Shown: positions 1-6,609 of the stretch, in pieces
Numbering within the stretch: position 1 is the stretch's first letter
How the letters are laid out: every line of letters starts with the position of its first letter
Assembly: GCA_030039575.1 (NCBI GenBank)
Contig: JASHVH010000550.1
Location: 1-7,289 of the forward strand
Length of the DNA: 7,289 nt
From: Acidimicrobiales bacterium
Lineage (GTDB): Bacteria > Actinomycetota > Acidimicrobiia > Acidimicrobiales > Palsa-688
Reading direction: 5' to 3'
Translations under genes and position numbers: made by a program
Notes under the pieces: generated by a model
Told to the model about the DNA's origin: nothing
What the model saw: the letters and a program-made list of their open reading frames with translations, nothing else
The model's database searches: none

Positions 1-479
1 ATGGTGGCGTTGGCGGCCAGCCCGGGCAACCAGCCGTGGCGGTGGCAGGCGTCGAAGAACACCCGCAGCATGGACAAGCTGAGCGCCCTCGTGGCGCTTG
101 AGTAGCCCCGGCCCAACAGCCAGGTCATGTAGTCCTCCAGCACGGGCCGGGTGATAGCCGTAGCAGCGGCGGCACCGGGGAGCCGCTCGGAGAGGAAGCT
201 AGAGAACCGTGAGATCGCAAGCGCCCCGGCCGAAATTGTGGAAAAGGCACAACCCGTGGCCAGGCGGAAGCGGGACCACCGTTTTGCCGGCTGGCGGAGC
301 CAGCCCTGGGTGATGGTGTCAAAACGGGCTGCCGCACGCCCTCGGCGGGCAGGCACACCGAGGCGGCTGGCTTGCCAGTGGTCGGAGGCCCAGTCGCCGT
401 CCAGGCCGGTGCCCCGGGCCGTCGCCACGACGCTAAGGGCCAGTGCGTGCGCCCGGGTGGCCTCAGATGCCGGGCTCAC
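1..479 (-). CDS. Tyrosine recombinase, TnpB-like partner (3' end outside window)
   Basis: This frame stays open for 159 codons from a GTG at 479 down to the window edge. The GTG overlaps the stop of the upstream recombinase as GTGA, and a GGAGG lies 7 nt before it, so the start is well supported. The N-terminal part (about residues 25-75) has a D-W-x4-W-x3-L pattern followed by FDTITQGWLRQPAKRW. Residues about 82-150 look like a SAM-like core DNA-binding domain (AISRFSSFL, then a TRPVLEDYMTWL helix, then SSATRALSLSMLRVFFDACH). This arrangement is familiar from the second recombinase (TnpB) of Tn554-type elements, whose catalytic domain follows the core-binding domain; here it lies outside the window, so activity cannot be judged. 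Known Tn554-type modules use TnpA and TnpB together for site-specific insertion, and the tight coupling here fits joint expression. The family call is from pattern recognition, not a search. Confidence 0.82.
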   Translation of the reverse strand, partial: MSPASEATRAHALALSVVATARGTGLDGDWASDHWQASRLGVPARRGRAAARFDTITQGWLRQPAKRWSRFRLATGCAFSTISAGALAISRFSSFLSERLPGAAAATAITRPVLEDYMTWLLGRGYSSATRALSLSMLRVFFDACHRHGWLPGLAANAT

Positions 480-1549
480 CGCTCTGCCTCCGTCGCTCGC
501 CAGAAACCCGCCCGCAGCAACGCCTCTTTGATGTCGGCGGCCTCCAGGTGGACATAGGTCTGGCTGGTAGTGGTGGAGGAGCGGTGGGTGAGCAAGCGGG
601 CCACGACCTCGACAGGCACGCCCTGGCGGACCATGTCGGTGGCCCGCGAGTGGCGCAGCACATGGGCGGTGAAGCTGACCCCGGCCCGGGTGCCCACCCG
701 GCCGATCAGTTGGTGCACGGCTGAATAGCTCATGGGCCGGCCCCGGTCGCCCCCAAATAGGTTCACGAACACGTAGTCCGAGTCGATATCCCCGTACTCG
801 GTGTGCATGTACTCCGAGTACAGCCGCACGAGCGGCGCCGAGACCGGGACCACGACGGGCGAGCGCACCTTGGCCCGTGCCCGGTTGACGTTGGTGGCCC
901 GGGGCACGATGTGCACTTCTCGTTTGTGGGAGACGAAGTCACTGTGGCGCAGCCCGAGGGCTTGGCCGACCCGCATGCCCGTTTCTGCTAACAACGACAA
1001 CAAGAACCGGTCCCGCAGGTGGTCGGTGGCGGCCAAGACGGCGACGACCTGCTCGGGCCCCAAGGTGCGGGGAGCCTGGCGAGGGACGTGCAATTTCACC
1101 GGTCGCACGGGAATGGGCTGGCCCTTGGTCACATGGTGCAAGAAAGGCTTGTAGGAGCCTCGGGAGACCCGCCGCCAGGCCATCAGCTCAGCGGCCACGC
1201 CGAGGCCCGCTCGGGCGTGGTGGTCGTAAAAACCGAACACCCCAGCCAGGTAACGGTTCACCGTGGCTGGCCGGCGGGCGGCCGCCCCCTCAGCCAGCAC
1301 GACCACATTGGGTGCCGGCGCCCGCAACCAGGCCACGAAACGGGCCACGTCCTCGATGCCCACCTGCTGCCAGCCCAGCCCCGCCCAGGCCAAGAACTCG
1401 AACCACAGCTTCAAGCTGACGGCGTACGCCCGCACGGTGTTGGGAGAACGCTCGATGGCGGCCAAGTAGGCCAGGTAGCGCTCAACCGGCTCGACCACGT
1501 CACCGTTGTCGCCGAGCAGCGTCCAGGACTCTGCCCCGCTCCCCGGCAT
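476..1549 (-). CDS. Tyrosine recombinase/integrase, TnpA-like (Tn554 type)
   Basis: A site-specific DNA recombinase, 357 residues from the ATG at 1549. The N-terminal core-binding domain (about residues 17-110) carries VERYLAYLAAIERSPNTVRAYA, typical of phage-integrase SAM-like domains. The catalytic domain (about 160-345) has the full set: Arg193 (ETGMRVGQALGL), Lys227 (RARAKVRSP), His296 and Arg299 (HVLRHSRATDM), His322 (LLTHRSS) and the nucleophile Tyr332 (SQTYVHLE). The protein therefore looks intact and active. The frame stays open to a TTG at 1630, but that start has no ribosome binding site and would almost touch the divergent gene at 1636. Homologous proteins as I recall them begin near the MPGSGAESW segment, so ATG 1549 (or GTG 1555) is preferred. 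Its stop overlaps the next recombinase gene by 4 bases. The pair resembles TnpA-TnpB of Tn554-type elements; the third partner, TnpC, is not visible and could lie to the left. Confidence 0.92.
   Translation of the reverse strand: MPGSGAESWTLLGDNGDVVEPVERYLAYLAAIERSPNTVRAYAVSLKLWFEFLAWAGLGWQQVGIEDVARFVAWLRAPAPNVVVLAEGAAARRPATVNRYLAGVFGFYDHHARAGLGVAAELMAWRRVSRGSYKPFLHHVTKGQPIPVRPVKLHVPRQAPRTLGPEQVVAVLAATDHLRDRFLLSLLAETGMRVGQALGLRHSDFVSHKREVHIVPRATNVNRARAKVRSPVVVPVSAPLVRLYSEYMHTEYGDIDSDYVFVNLFGGDRGRPMSYSAVHQLIGRVGTRAGVSFTAHVLRHSRATDMVRQGVPVEVVARLLTHRSSTTTSQTYVHLEAADIKEALLRAGFWRATEAER
487..491 (-). promoter_or_regulatory. Ribosome binding site of the second recombinase
   Basis: On the minus strand the motif reads GGAGG, 7 nt before the GTG at 479-477. 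It lies inside the last codons of the upstream recombinase. It decides the GTG start and indicates translational coupling of the two genes. Confidence 0.7.
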
Positions 1550-1552
1550 GAG

Positions 1553-1605
1553 CACCCGTTGGACGAGCACGGACCTTGAACCTAATAGTTTCAAGCCAAC
1601 GGGTG
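1553..1605. repeat. Nested inverted repeats between divergent recombinase and DUF6788 genes
   Basis: A perfect 10-bp inverted repeat is formed by CACCCGTTGG (1553-1562) and CCAACGGGTG (1596-1605). A 6-bp inverted repeat, CTTGAA (1575-1580) and TTCAAG (1590-1595), is nested inside it and abuts the right outer arm. The centre (CCTAATAGT) is an AT-rich island in GC-rich surroundings, as expected of a promoter. The block lies immediately upstream of the recombinase ATG at 1549 and about 30 bases before the small gene at 1636. It could be an operator for the divergent promoters or a recombinase-binding site. The repeat is seen directly; its function is inferred. Confidence 0.5.
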
Positions 1606-1635
1606 GTGGACCCTCTCGGCGCGCTAGCAAAGGGC

Positions 1636-2016
1636 ATGGCTTCAGCCCAAGACCAAGCCGCCCGCCGCCAACGCCGCGTCGCCGCCCAGATCGCCAAGCT
1701 CGGGCCCTGCCTGCCCGGCAACCTGGTCGAACGGACGACCCGGTGTAGCAGCCCGACCTGCCACTGCCACAGTGACCCTCCCAGGCTGCACGGGCCCTAC
1801 CCGTCTTGGATCAGGAAGGTCGACGGCAAGACGGTCACCCGCACCCTCAGCCTCTCCCAGGCCGAGCGCTACCGCCCCCTGTTCGACAACACCAAACGCC
1901 TCCGAGAACTAGTTGCCGAGATCGAGGCCGTTTCTGCTCGCGCTGTTGAAGAAGCCGAGGGCTGGGCACACACCGGGCCCGGCATGCACGTGGGTGACGC
2001 GAAGACACCGATGTAG
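1636..2016 (+). CDS. DUF6788-like small Cys-rich protein beside the recombinases
   Basis: A 126-residue protein of unknown function. A basic, helical N-terminus (MASAQDQAARRQRRVAAQIAK minus its last residue) is followed by LGPCLPGNLVERTTRC, a Cys-x4-Cys-x-Cys-His cluster (C37, C42, C44, H45), HGPY (52-55), the segment RKVDGKTVTRTLS, and a helical stretch LRELVAEIEAVSARAVEEAEGW. This is the layout I know from DUF6788 proteins. The cysteine and histidine cluster could bind a metal such as zinc, and the basic ends would suit nucleic-acid contact; both points are inference. The frame is open back to a TTG at 1576, but that would run through the inverted-repeat block, so ATG 1636 is preferred although its ribosome binding site is weak (an AAAGGG only one base away). 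The tail after residue 110 (AHTGPGMHVGDAKTPM) looks non-conserved. It is divergent from the recombinases and may belong to the same element. Confidence 0.75.
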   Translation: MASAQDQAARRQRRVAAQIAKLGPCLPGNLVERTTRCSSPTCHCHSDPPRLHGPYPSWIRKVDGKTVTRTLSLSQAERYRPLFDNTKRLRELVAEIEAVSARAVEEAEGWAHTGPGMHVGDAKTPM

Positions 2017-2185
2017 GTAACGCGTCCACGCCGAGGCCAAAATGAGTCCTCGCCTACGGAGAGGACACCTCAAGAACGACTGGAGATAACGACGGTTCGC
2101 GCGGCGCTCAGGTCCACCGGTCTTGCCTCGTACGCGGCACCGGACGTGCGTCCAGATTGCAAACTGGTCCGCGCCGTCTAGAGCG
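2017..2185. other. Convergent intergenic spacer with a possible hairpin
   Basis: This 169-base gap separates the converging ends of the DUF6788-like gene and the glycosidase gene. I see no coding signal. It contains GTCCTC (2046-2051) pairing with GAGGAC (2061-2066), with a further CC/GG pair inside the loop after one mismatch. No T-run follows on either strand, so it could be a weak or factor-dependent terminator. A short GGACG/CGTCC pair at 2142-2153 has only a 2-base loop and is unlikely to matter. Confidence 0.3.
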
Positions 2186-3787
2186 TTAGCTCGCGGGTAC
2201 GACGTCGATCGTGTCGCCCACCGGGCGCAGCGGGTTACTGCTGGGCTGGTCGATGATCTTCCCGTAAGACGCGAATTGCGTTGACCCACCGCCGTCCAGG
2301 TTCATGGCGTCGGTAGCGCCGAGTGAGCGCATGAGAGCGGCCTCCTCGGTCAGGGTCATTCCCTCGCTCACGCCGGCGATCCCGTCGACTGTGGCCAGGA
2401 GGATGTCCCCGTTGGCCCGCACGCCGATCATGGTCCGGGCGTGCTTGTAGGCGCTGAAGGTGTAATCGTTGAGGTCCTGCGGGTCAAGCGTGCCCTCGGT
2501 GACGGCGTCGATAGCCGTGTGCCCGTCCTGGACCAGCATTGGCCCGGCGCTGGAAACAGTCGTGGAGGGCGTCAGGGGCAGCGGTTGGCCCTGAGCGGTT
2601 GACACTTGCGTGTCGGCCGCCAGCCGGGCGCCGACCGGGGCGTGGGCGGACAGCCAGGCGGCGTCGGTGCCGATAGCCTGCACAGCCCAGTCGCCAGTCG
2701 GGAGGGTGCCACCGGGAGTGCCGACCGACACGACCCTGCCCTGGGGATTGACGATCACCTGCAGGGACGACCCGGAGCTGGGCGCCGGCGGGAGGGTGGT
2801 CCCGAACTGCGGAGTGAACTCGACGATGTCGTTCTCCCCGGTGCAGACCGTGTTCTGCCGCGGCTCGGTGGTGGGGGTGAACCCGGCGACACCACAATCC
2901 TCGGCGTACCCGGGATCGCGGTTGATGCCGAGCAGGCGGGTGGACGAGCCGTCGCCGGCTCGTAGCCACGCCTGCGTAGTCAGGTTCAAGACGCGGGTCT
3001 GGTTATGAGCGCCGAAGACTACGGCGGCCCGGTCGCCGTTGGCCAGCGACTCGACGACGCCATTTTGAACCGATAGGCCGGTGTTGACGCCGCCGACGTA
3101 ATTGACCATGGGGGCGTCGATGGTGAAGAACCCACCGTTGGTTGAGGCCACCGAAGTCAAGGTGGCCGACACCTGCAGCGCCGTCGCCCGGCTGTCGATG
3201 GCCGTCCCGTGATACGCGAACACACGACCGTCGAAGGTCGCCGGGTTGACGATGGCGACGTGCACGAGTTCGACGTCCGGTGTCGTCGGGTCGAACCCGG
3301 TCCATTCCACCAGTGGGGCGAACCCGTCGGCCGTCAATTGGGCGGCGGCCGTGTTGGCGTCCGCCTCAGTCGGATAATCCCCCACCCGGACCCGCACTCC
3401 CATAAACCCGTGGGGGTCGTCGGTGTAGGCCGGCCATTGGAGGTCCGTCGCCGACGGCGTGTACCCGTCGGCGACGAGGGCCGATTCAGTGCTCTGCGCC
3501 CAGCTGGGCGGTCCCGCCTCGGCCTCCTCGCTGATGCCGGCGAATTCAGTAGGCGCCTGGATCGTGACTGTCCAGAAGGGGTGGACGTTGGGGTTGCTGT
3601 ACGTCCCGCTCAGCAGCGTTACACCGGCGACCGGAGACGAGGACGTCCAGGAGATCTGAGAGACGAATGTTGTGGGGTCGGCGCTCTGAGAGGCCGGTTG
3701 CGCCTGGGCCGGAGCGCTGAACCCCAGGAGGACGAGGGCTGCACCGGCCACGATCCCGATCTGACGACGATGAGGGCGTGCGAACAT
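2186..3787 (-). CDS. Secreted phosphodiester glycosidase (NAGPA) family protein with SPOR-like domain
   Basis: A 533-residue exported protein. A Sec signal peptide is clear: Arg-rich n-region (residues 1-9), hydrophobic core IGIVAGAALVLLGF (10-23), and an AQA cleavage site after residue 29. Residues about 95-162 look like a SPOR domain (a glycan-binding fold), including GVRVRVGDYPTEADANTAAAQL. The C-terminal two thirds carries the hallmarks of the phosphodiester glycosidase (NAGPA/DUF2233) family: NGGFF (217-221), INRDPG (288-293), GVSEGMTLTEEAALM (472-486), NLDGGGSTQF (496-505) and RPVGDTI (521-527). Relatives remove a sugar from a phosphodiester-linked glycoconjugate, so the likely substrate is cell-envelope or extracellular glycan; the exact substrate cannot be read. 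Cys298 and Cys315 could form a disulphide. The ATG at 3787 is fixed by the signal peptide. The gene is a single unit, divergent from the nitrilase-like gene, and looks more like ordinary envelope cargo than part of a mobile system. Confidence 0.9.
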   Translation of the reverse strand: MFARPHRRQIGIVAGAALVLLGFSAPAQAQPASQSADPTTFVSQISWTSSSPVAGVTLLSGTYSNPNVHPFWTVTIQAPTEFAGISEEAEAGPPSWAQSTESALVADGYTPSATDLQWPAYTDDPHGFMGVRVRVGDYPTEADANTAAAQLTADGFAPLVEWTGFDPTTPDVELVHVAIVNPATFDGRVFAYHGTAIDSRATALQVSATLTSVASTNGGFFTIDAPMVNYVGGVNTGLSVQNGVVESLANGDRAAVVFGAHNQTRVLNLTTQAWLRAGDGSSTRLLGINRDPGYAEDCGVAGFTPTTEPRQNTVCTGENDIVEFTPQFGTTLPPAPSSGSSLQVIVNPQGRVVSVGTPGGTLPTGDWAVQAIGTDAAWLSAHAPVGARLAADTQVSTAQGQPLPLTPSTTVSSAGPMLVQDGHTAIDAVTEGTLDPQDLNDYTFSAYKHARTMIGVRANGDILLATVDGIAGVSEGMTLTEEAALMRSLGATDAMNLDGGGSTQFASYGKIIDQPSSNPLRPVGDTIDVVPAS

Positions 3788-3810
3788 GCGGGCAGCCTAA
3801 GACCACGAGA

Positions 3811-3838
3811 TTGCCGCCACGGGAACCAGCCGTAACAA
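3811..3838 (+). promoter_or_regulatory. Weak promoter candidate for the nitrilase-like gene
   Basis: In the 120-base divergent spacer (3788-3907), TTGCCG (3811-3816) and TAACAA (3833-3838) are separated by 16 bases. Both match the consensus only partly (4 of 6 and 3 of 6). No other clear signal is seen for either divergent gene, and no strong hairpin or operator. Confidence 0.2.
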
Positions 3839-3907
3839 AAAGGCGAACTCCTGACTAACAGACCTGCGGAATGGCGGCCAACGAGCCGGCCGGGCTGTCC
3901 TCCGACA

Positions 3908-6064
3908 GTGGCCCTGCGCGACGGCGAGGTCCGCTGCTTCGCCGAGCGGGCGGCGAGAGGGACGGGCGCCATGTGGCAGGCCACGGCCGCGGTTCCCCTC
4001 GACGACGAGCTACTCGAATGGCCACCGGATGTTTTCGCTTTCACAGAGGTGGTCCTCGAGCGCACACAGGTGTACCGCTTCCTGTTCCCGCCGCCTCGCT
4101 TGGTGGAGTGGCCCCCGCGTCGCCTTGGACACTGGTCCGAGGCCGTCGAGGAGGCGGGCCGACAATGGAGCGTGTGGGCGGAGGATCCGCACGGCTCGGC
4201 CCCTGACCTCGTGTCGCAGGAGTGGGCGGTCATCAGCGAGCGGACCGGCACACCGTTTGACCATGTGGCCGAGGGACGAGACTGGCGATTGTGCGAGGCG
4301 GTCCTGACCCTGCATGCCGTGGCTGACGAAGCCTGCGCCGGGCTGGGCGTCGCCCTCGACTCCGCCGGCGGCCCGGGTTGCATCTTTCGAGCCCGTGGCC
4401 GCGAGCTGCTAGCCCGGTCGGGATCGCTCGCTCGGCTGCCCGGCAGTCTCCTGAGAGTGATACCGAAAGCCCGCACGACGCCGAACGGGACCTCGATCCG
4501 GTCGTTCTCGCGCTACGCCTGCCTCCAACGGGGCGTGGCGGATGTTCGGTGGTACAAGGTGCCCGCCCGTCACGCCGGGACCGACCCTCGGACCGACCAT
4601 GCCAACCTGCTGCTGCTCCCGTGGCCTCTTCGGGTCCGGGAGTCCGATTTTCGTCCCACCCCGGGCTCGGTACAGGACTTCGCCGACGAGACGTTTGGCT
4701 TGTTCGAGTTCGCTCCCCCGCAGAGGCTCGACCTGGACCTGGTAGATCGCGTGCTGGTCGCGGCTCGCGACGAGGTCGAAAGTATCGAGGCGGTGTACCT
4801 ACCTGAGAGCGCTGTCGACGAGGCAGACATCGACGACCTCGAGACGGTGTTGGGCCGCCACGGTGTGGTCCTCCTCATCAGCGGCGTACGCCAGAGCGTA
4901 GGGGAAGCGCGACGCCTCCCCCGCAACTGGGTACACACGGGCATTAACCCGACCCTCGTCAAGGGTGGTCCCTTGCCCAGCTCGACGGGCGACCAGTGGC
5001 TTCACATCCGGCAGCACAAGTTTCACCGATGGGCCCTTGATGAGGGACAGATCTACCAGTACCGGCTGGGAAGTGCACTGCACCCACACGTGCGTTGGTG
5101 GGAGGGGATCGAAATCCCACGGCAGGAACTCCAGTTCTTGGAACTCGGAGAGGAGATCACCCTCGCCTCTCTCGTATGTGAGGATCTCGCCCAGATCGAC
5201 GACGTGGCCGAAATCCTGCGGTCAGTGGGACCGACCGTGGTTGTGGCGCTGTTGCTGGATGGTCCTCAGCTCAGCTCCCGCTGGGCGGCGCGCTACGCCA
5301 GCGTGCTGGCCGACGACCCTGGCTCCTGCGTACTGACGTTGACCTCGTTTGGGATGGCGCAGCGCTCGCGACCCCACGGGCGAGGCGCCTCGGCGGTGGT
5401 GGCGCTGTGGAAGGACCCGACCCGCGGGACACAGGAGATCCCCCTTGAGAGCGGGGCTCACGCAGTGCTGATGACCACTTGCGGAAGGCGGGGACGCCGA
5501 CGGACCGTCGATGGACGTCGGCCCGTCGACAACGTGACCGATTGGTTCGAAGTAGGCGTGTCCCAGATCCGGGCCGCGCCCACGGGCTCGAAACCGTCGG
5601 GCCCGGTCCCCCACAGGGCGATGCCACAACTGTTGGACATCGCTGAGGTGACGATCCTCACCTCGTTCGCTCAGGCTCTGGCGGAGGCCGTGGGGAGCGC
5701 CCCCGACCGCGTTGAGGACGTGCTGGCCGACGCGCCCGAAGGGGCTCCGTGGCGAACGAAACTCGGGATCGTCGAGCCATCGACGGCGCTTGGCAAGGCG
5801 TTCGCCGCCATAACCCGAGCAACCCGAGAGGTTGCCCCCACCGACAGCGCACTGACGCTGGATGCCTTCATCTCTGCAGTCGACAATGCAGTTGACGAAG
5901 AGGGCATCGACCTTTTGGCGCGGAAGGTGTTGCGGTCAGCGCTCGAGCAGCGCCGCTTCCGGATCCGCGAAACACCCAGTCAACCAGATCCACCGCGAAC
6001 ACCCCGTCGAGACGGAGTAGCACCCGCAGCCCCGCTTGAGAACCGGCGGATCAAGGGTGAGTGA
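3908..6064 (+). CDS. Large nitrilase-superfamily protein of unknown role, possible defence protein
   Basis: A 718-residue soluble protein with no signal peptide and no obvious membrane segment. Residues about 265-530 fit a nitrilase (carbon-nitrogen hydrolase) fold: a strand and PES at 299-301 giving Glu300, then VVLLISGVR (320-328); HKFHRWALDEG giving Lys371; and SLVCEDLAQIDD giving Cys424, followed by VVVALLLDGPQL, SRWAARYASVLADDPGS and LTLTSFGM. Glu-Lys-Cys is the nitrilase catalytic triad, so an active hydrolase or amidase is plausible. Residues 1-230 form a mostly helical region I do not recognise, ending in NLLLLPWPLRVRESDF (233-248). Residues about 570-688 are helical, then comes a Pro/Arg-rich tail. 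GTG 3908 is the longest reasonable start; ATG 3971 (Met22) has a better GAGAGGGA site 8 nt upstream. DRT type 1 antiphage proteins carry a nitrilase domain after a reverse transcriptase; I find no reverse transcriptase motif here, so a defence role is only a hypothesis. Confidence 0.85.
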   Translation: MALRDGEVRCFAERAARGTGAMWQATAAVPLDDELLEWPPDVFAFTEVVLERTQVYRFLFPPPRLVEWPPRRLGHWSEAVEEAGRQWSVWAEDPHGSAPDLVSQEWAVISERTGTPFDHVAEGRDWRLCEAVLTLHAVADEACAGLGVALDSAGGPGCIFRARGRELLARSGSLARLPGSLLRVIPKARTTPNGTSIRSFSRYACLQRGVADVRWYKVPARHAGTDPRTDHANLLLLPWPLRVRESDFRPTPGSVQDFADETFGLFEFAPPQRLDLDLVDRVLVAARDEVESIEAVYLPESAVDEADIDDLETVLGRHGVVLLISGVRQSVGEARRLPRNWVHTGINPTLVKGGPLPSSTGDQWLHIRQHKFHRWALDEGQIYQYRLGSALHPHVRWWEGIEIPRQELQFLELGEEITLASLVCEDLAQIDDVAEILRSVGPTVVVALLLDGPQLSSRWAARYASVLADDPGSCVLTLTSFGMAQRSRPHGRGASAVVALWKDPTRGTQEIPLESGAHAVLMTTCGRRGRRRTVDGRRPVDNVTDWFEVGVSQIRAAPTGSKPSGPVPHRAMPQLLDIAEVTILTSFAQALAEAVGSAPDRVEDVLADAPEGAPWRTKLGIVEPSTALGKAFAAITRATREVAPTDSALTLDAFISAVDNAVDEEGIDLLARKVLRSALEQRRFRIRETPSQPDPPRTPRRDGVAPAAPLENRRIKGE
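3955..3962 (+). promoter_or_regulatory. Possible ribosome binding site for an alternative start at 3971
   Basis: GAGAGGGA lies 8 nt before an in-frame ATG at 3971-3973. The upstream GTG at 3908 has no purine-rich site before it. If this site is the real one, the nitrilase-like protein is 697 residues long. Confidence 0.35.
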
Positions 6065-6609
6065 CTCGGCGTCAACGGTCAGGCGGGCGACTGGCGAAAA
6101 GCGCTTTTGCACCTTCCGCCCATAGTGACGTTCATGCTCGGAGTAGCCATCGCTCAGACGCTGGCTCAGCCGGCCGTCCGCAAAATCGTCCGGCGTCCGA
6201 CCCGCTGGGTACTGATCGCAGAGATTGTGGTGCTGGCTGCCGTCGGGACCACGCGTGGCTTGATACCTGGGGCGTTGTTACGGGCGCTATTGCGTTCGTC
6301 TCGGCCGTGCAGATATCGACGTTCCGATCGCTGGAGGGCATCGCTTACTCCAGCACGCTTACCACAGCCAACTTGCGCACTTTGATCACGAAGATCTTTG
6401 ACTGGCGCGTTGGTCGGGAGCCGGCGGCCAGGCATCATGCGGCACTCTTGGGGTGGGTCGTTGCGGCCTTTGCCGTCGGCGCAGCCGTCGGCGGGCTATG
6501 CACTCGGCTCATTCATCAGCGGGCCGCCTTGGTCGCGGCCGGCATCCTGATCATCGTGCTCGTCGTTGTCGTCGTCGAGACCCGGAGGCTCGAACAACCT
6601 GAGAGGTGA
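6065..6609 (+). pseudogene. YoaK/DUF1275 membrane protein remnant, 5'-truncated and frameshifted
   Basis: Two frames together spell one DUF1275 (YoaK-type) integral membrane protein. The first frame, from 6065, reads LGVNGQAGDWRKALLHLPPI, then FMLGVAIAQTLAQPAVRK, RRPTRWVLIAEIVVLAAVG and GLIPG. The second frame continues with VVTGAIAFVSAVQISTFRSLEG, AYSSTLTTANLRTL and two hydrophobic segments (LLGWVVAAFAVGAAVGGL and ALVAAGILIIVLVVVVV) to a TGA at 6607-6609. The switch falls at the GGGG of 6269-6272; one extra G would restore a single frame (LIPGGVVTGAIAF). The N-terminal part of the family, roughly the first two membrane segments and the TGN-containing motif, is missing, because the homology begins right after the stop of the preceding gene. 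About five membrane segments remain. Family members are inner-membrane proteins of unknown function. An apparent 182-codon frame from GTG 6061 has a nonsense N-terminus and should not be annotated as a gene. Confidence 0.75.
6269..6272 (+). other. Frameshift point in the DUF1275 remnant
   Basis: The four-G run lies where the two DUF1275 frames meet. The loss of one G from a five-G run is the simplest explanation. A sequencing or assembly error in the homopolymer would look the same. Confidence 0.6.

Noticed and set aside
125..531. Short open frames on both strands at the left edge
   Set aside because: They overlap the better-supported second recombinase frame, which has a ribosome binding site and domain features.
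1019..1579. A 186-codon plus-strand open frame opposite the recombinase
   Set aside because: It is antisense to a recombinase with all catalytic residues, and its product shows no recognisable domain.
1550..1630. A longer recombinase starting at TTG 1630
   Set aside because: There is no ribosome binding site, it would run through the inverted-repeat block and leave only five bases to the divergent gene's ATG. The start at 1549 fits the family better.
3619..4476. A 285-codon open frame on the minus strand across the glycosidase/nitrilase-like divergent region
   Set aside because: The product is Arg/Ser/Pro-rich low-complexity sequence with no family features. It overlaps the 5' ends of two well-supported genes and is a GC-rich shadow frame.
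4601..4660. Loss of the catalytic Glu in the nitrilase-like protein, because LLLLPWPLRV has PW where PE was expected
   Set aside because: The segment YLPES at residues 297-301 fits the nitrilase Glu strand better, is followed by the expected LISGV strand, and keeps sensible spacing to Lys371 and Cys424.
6262..6290. Programmed -1 ribosomal frameshift joining the two DUF1275 frames
   Set aside because: The CCTGGGG context is not a canonical slippery heptamer, no strong downstream structure is evident, and the gene also lacks its 5' end.
6061..6609. An intact 182-residue membrane protein starting at GTG 6061 and overlapping the nitrilase-like stop as GTGA, as a second component of a nitrilase plus membrane-protein system
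   Set aside because: Its first 65 or so residues are nonsense, while the adjacent frame holds good DUF1275 sequence for that stretch. It is a truncated and frameshifted YoaK-type gene, so the overlap is accidental.
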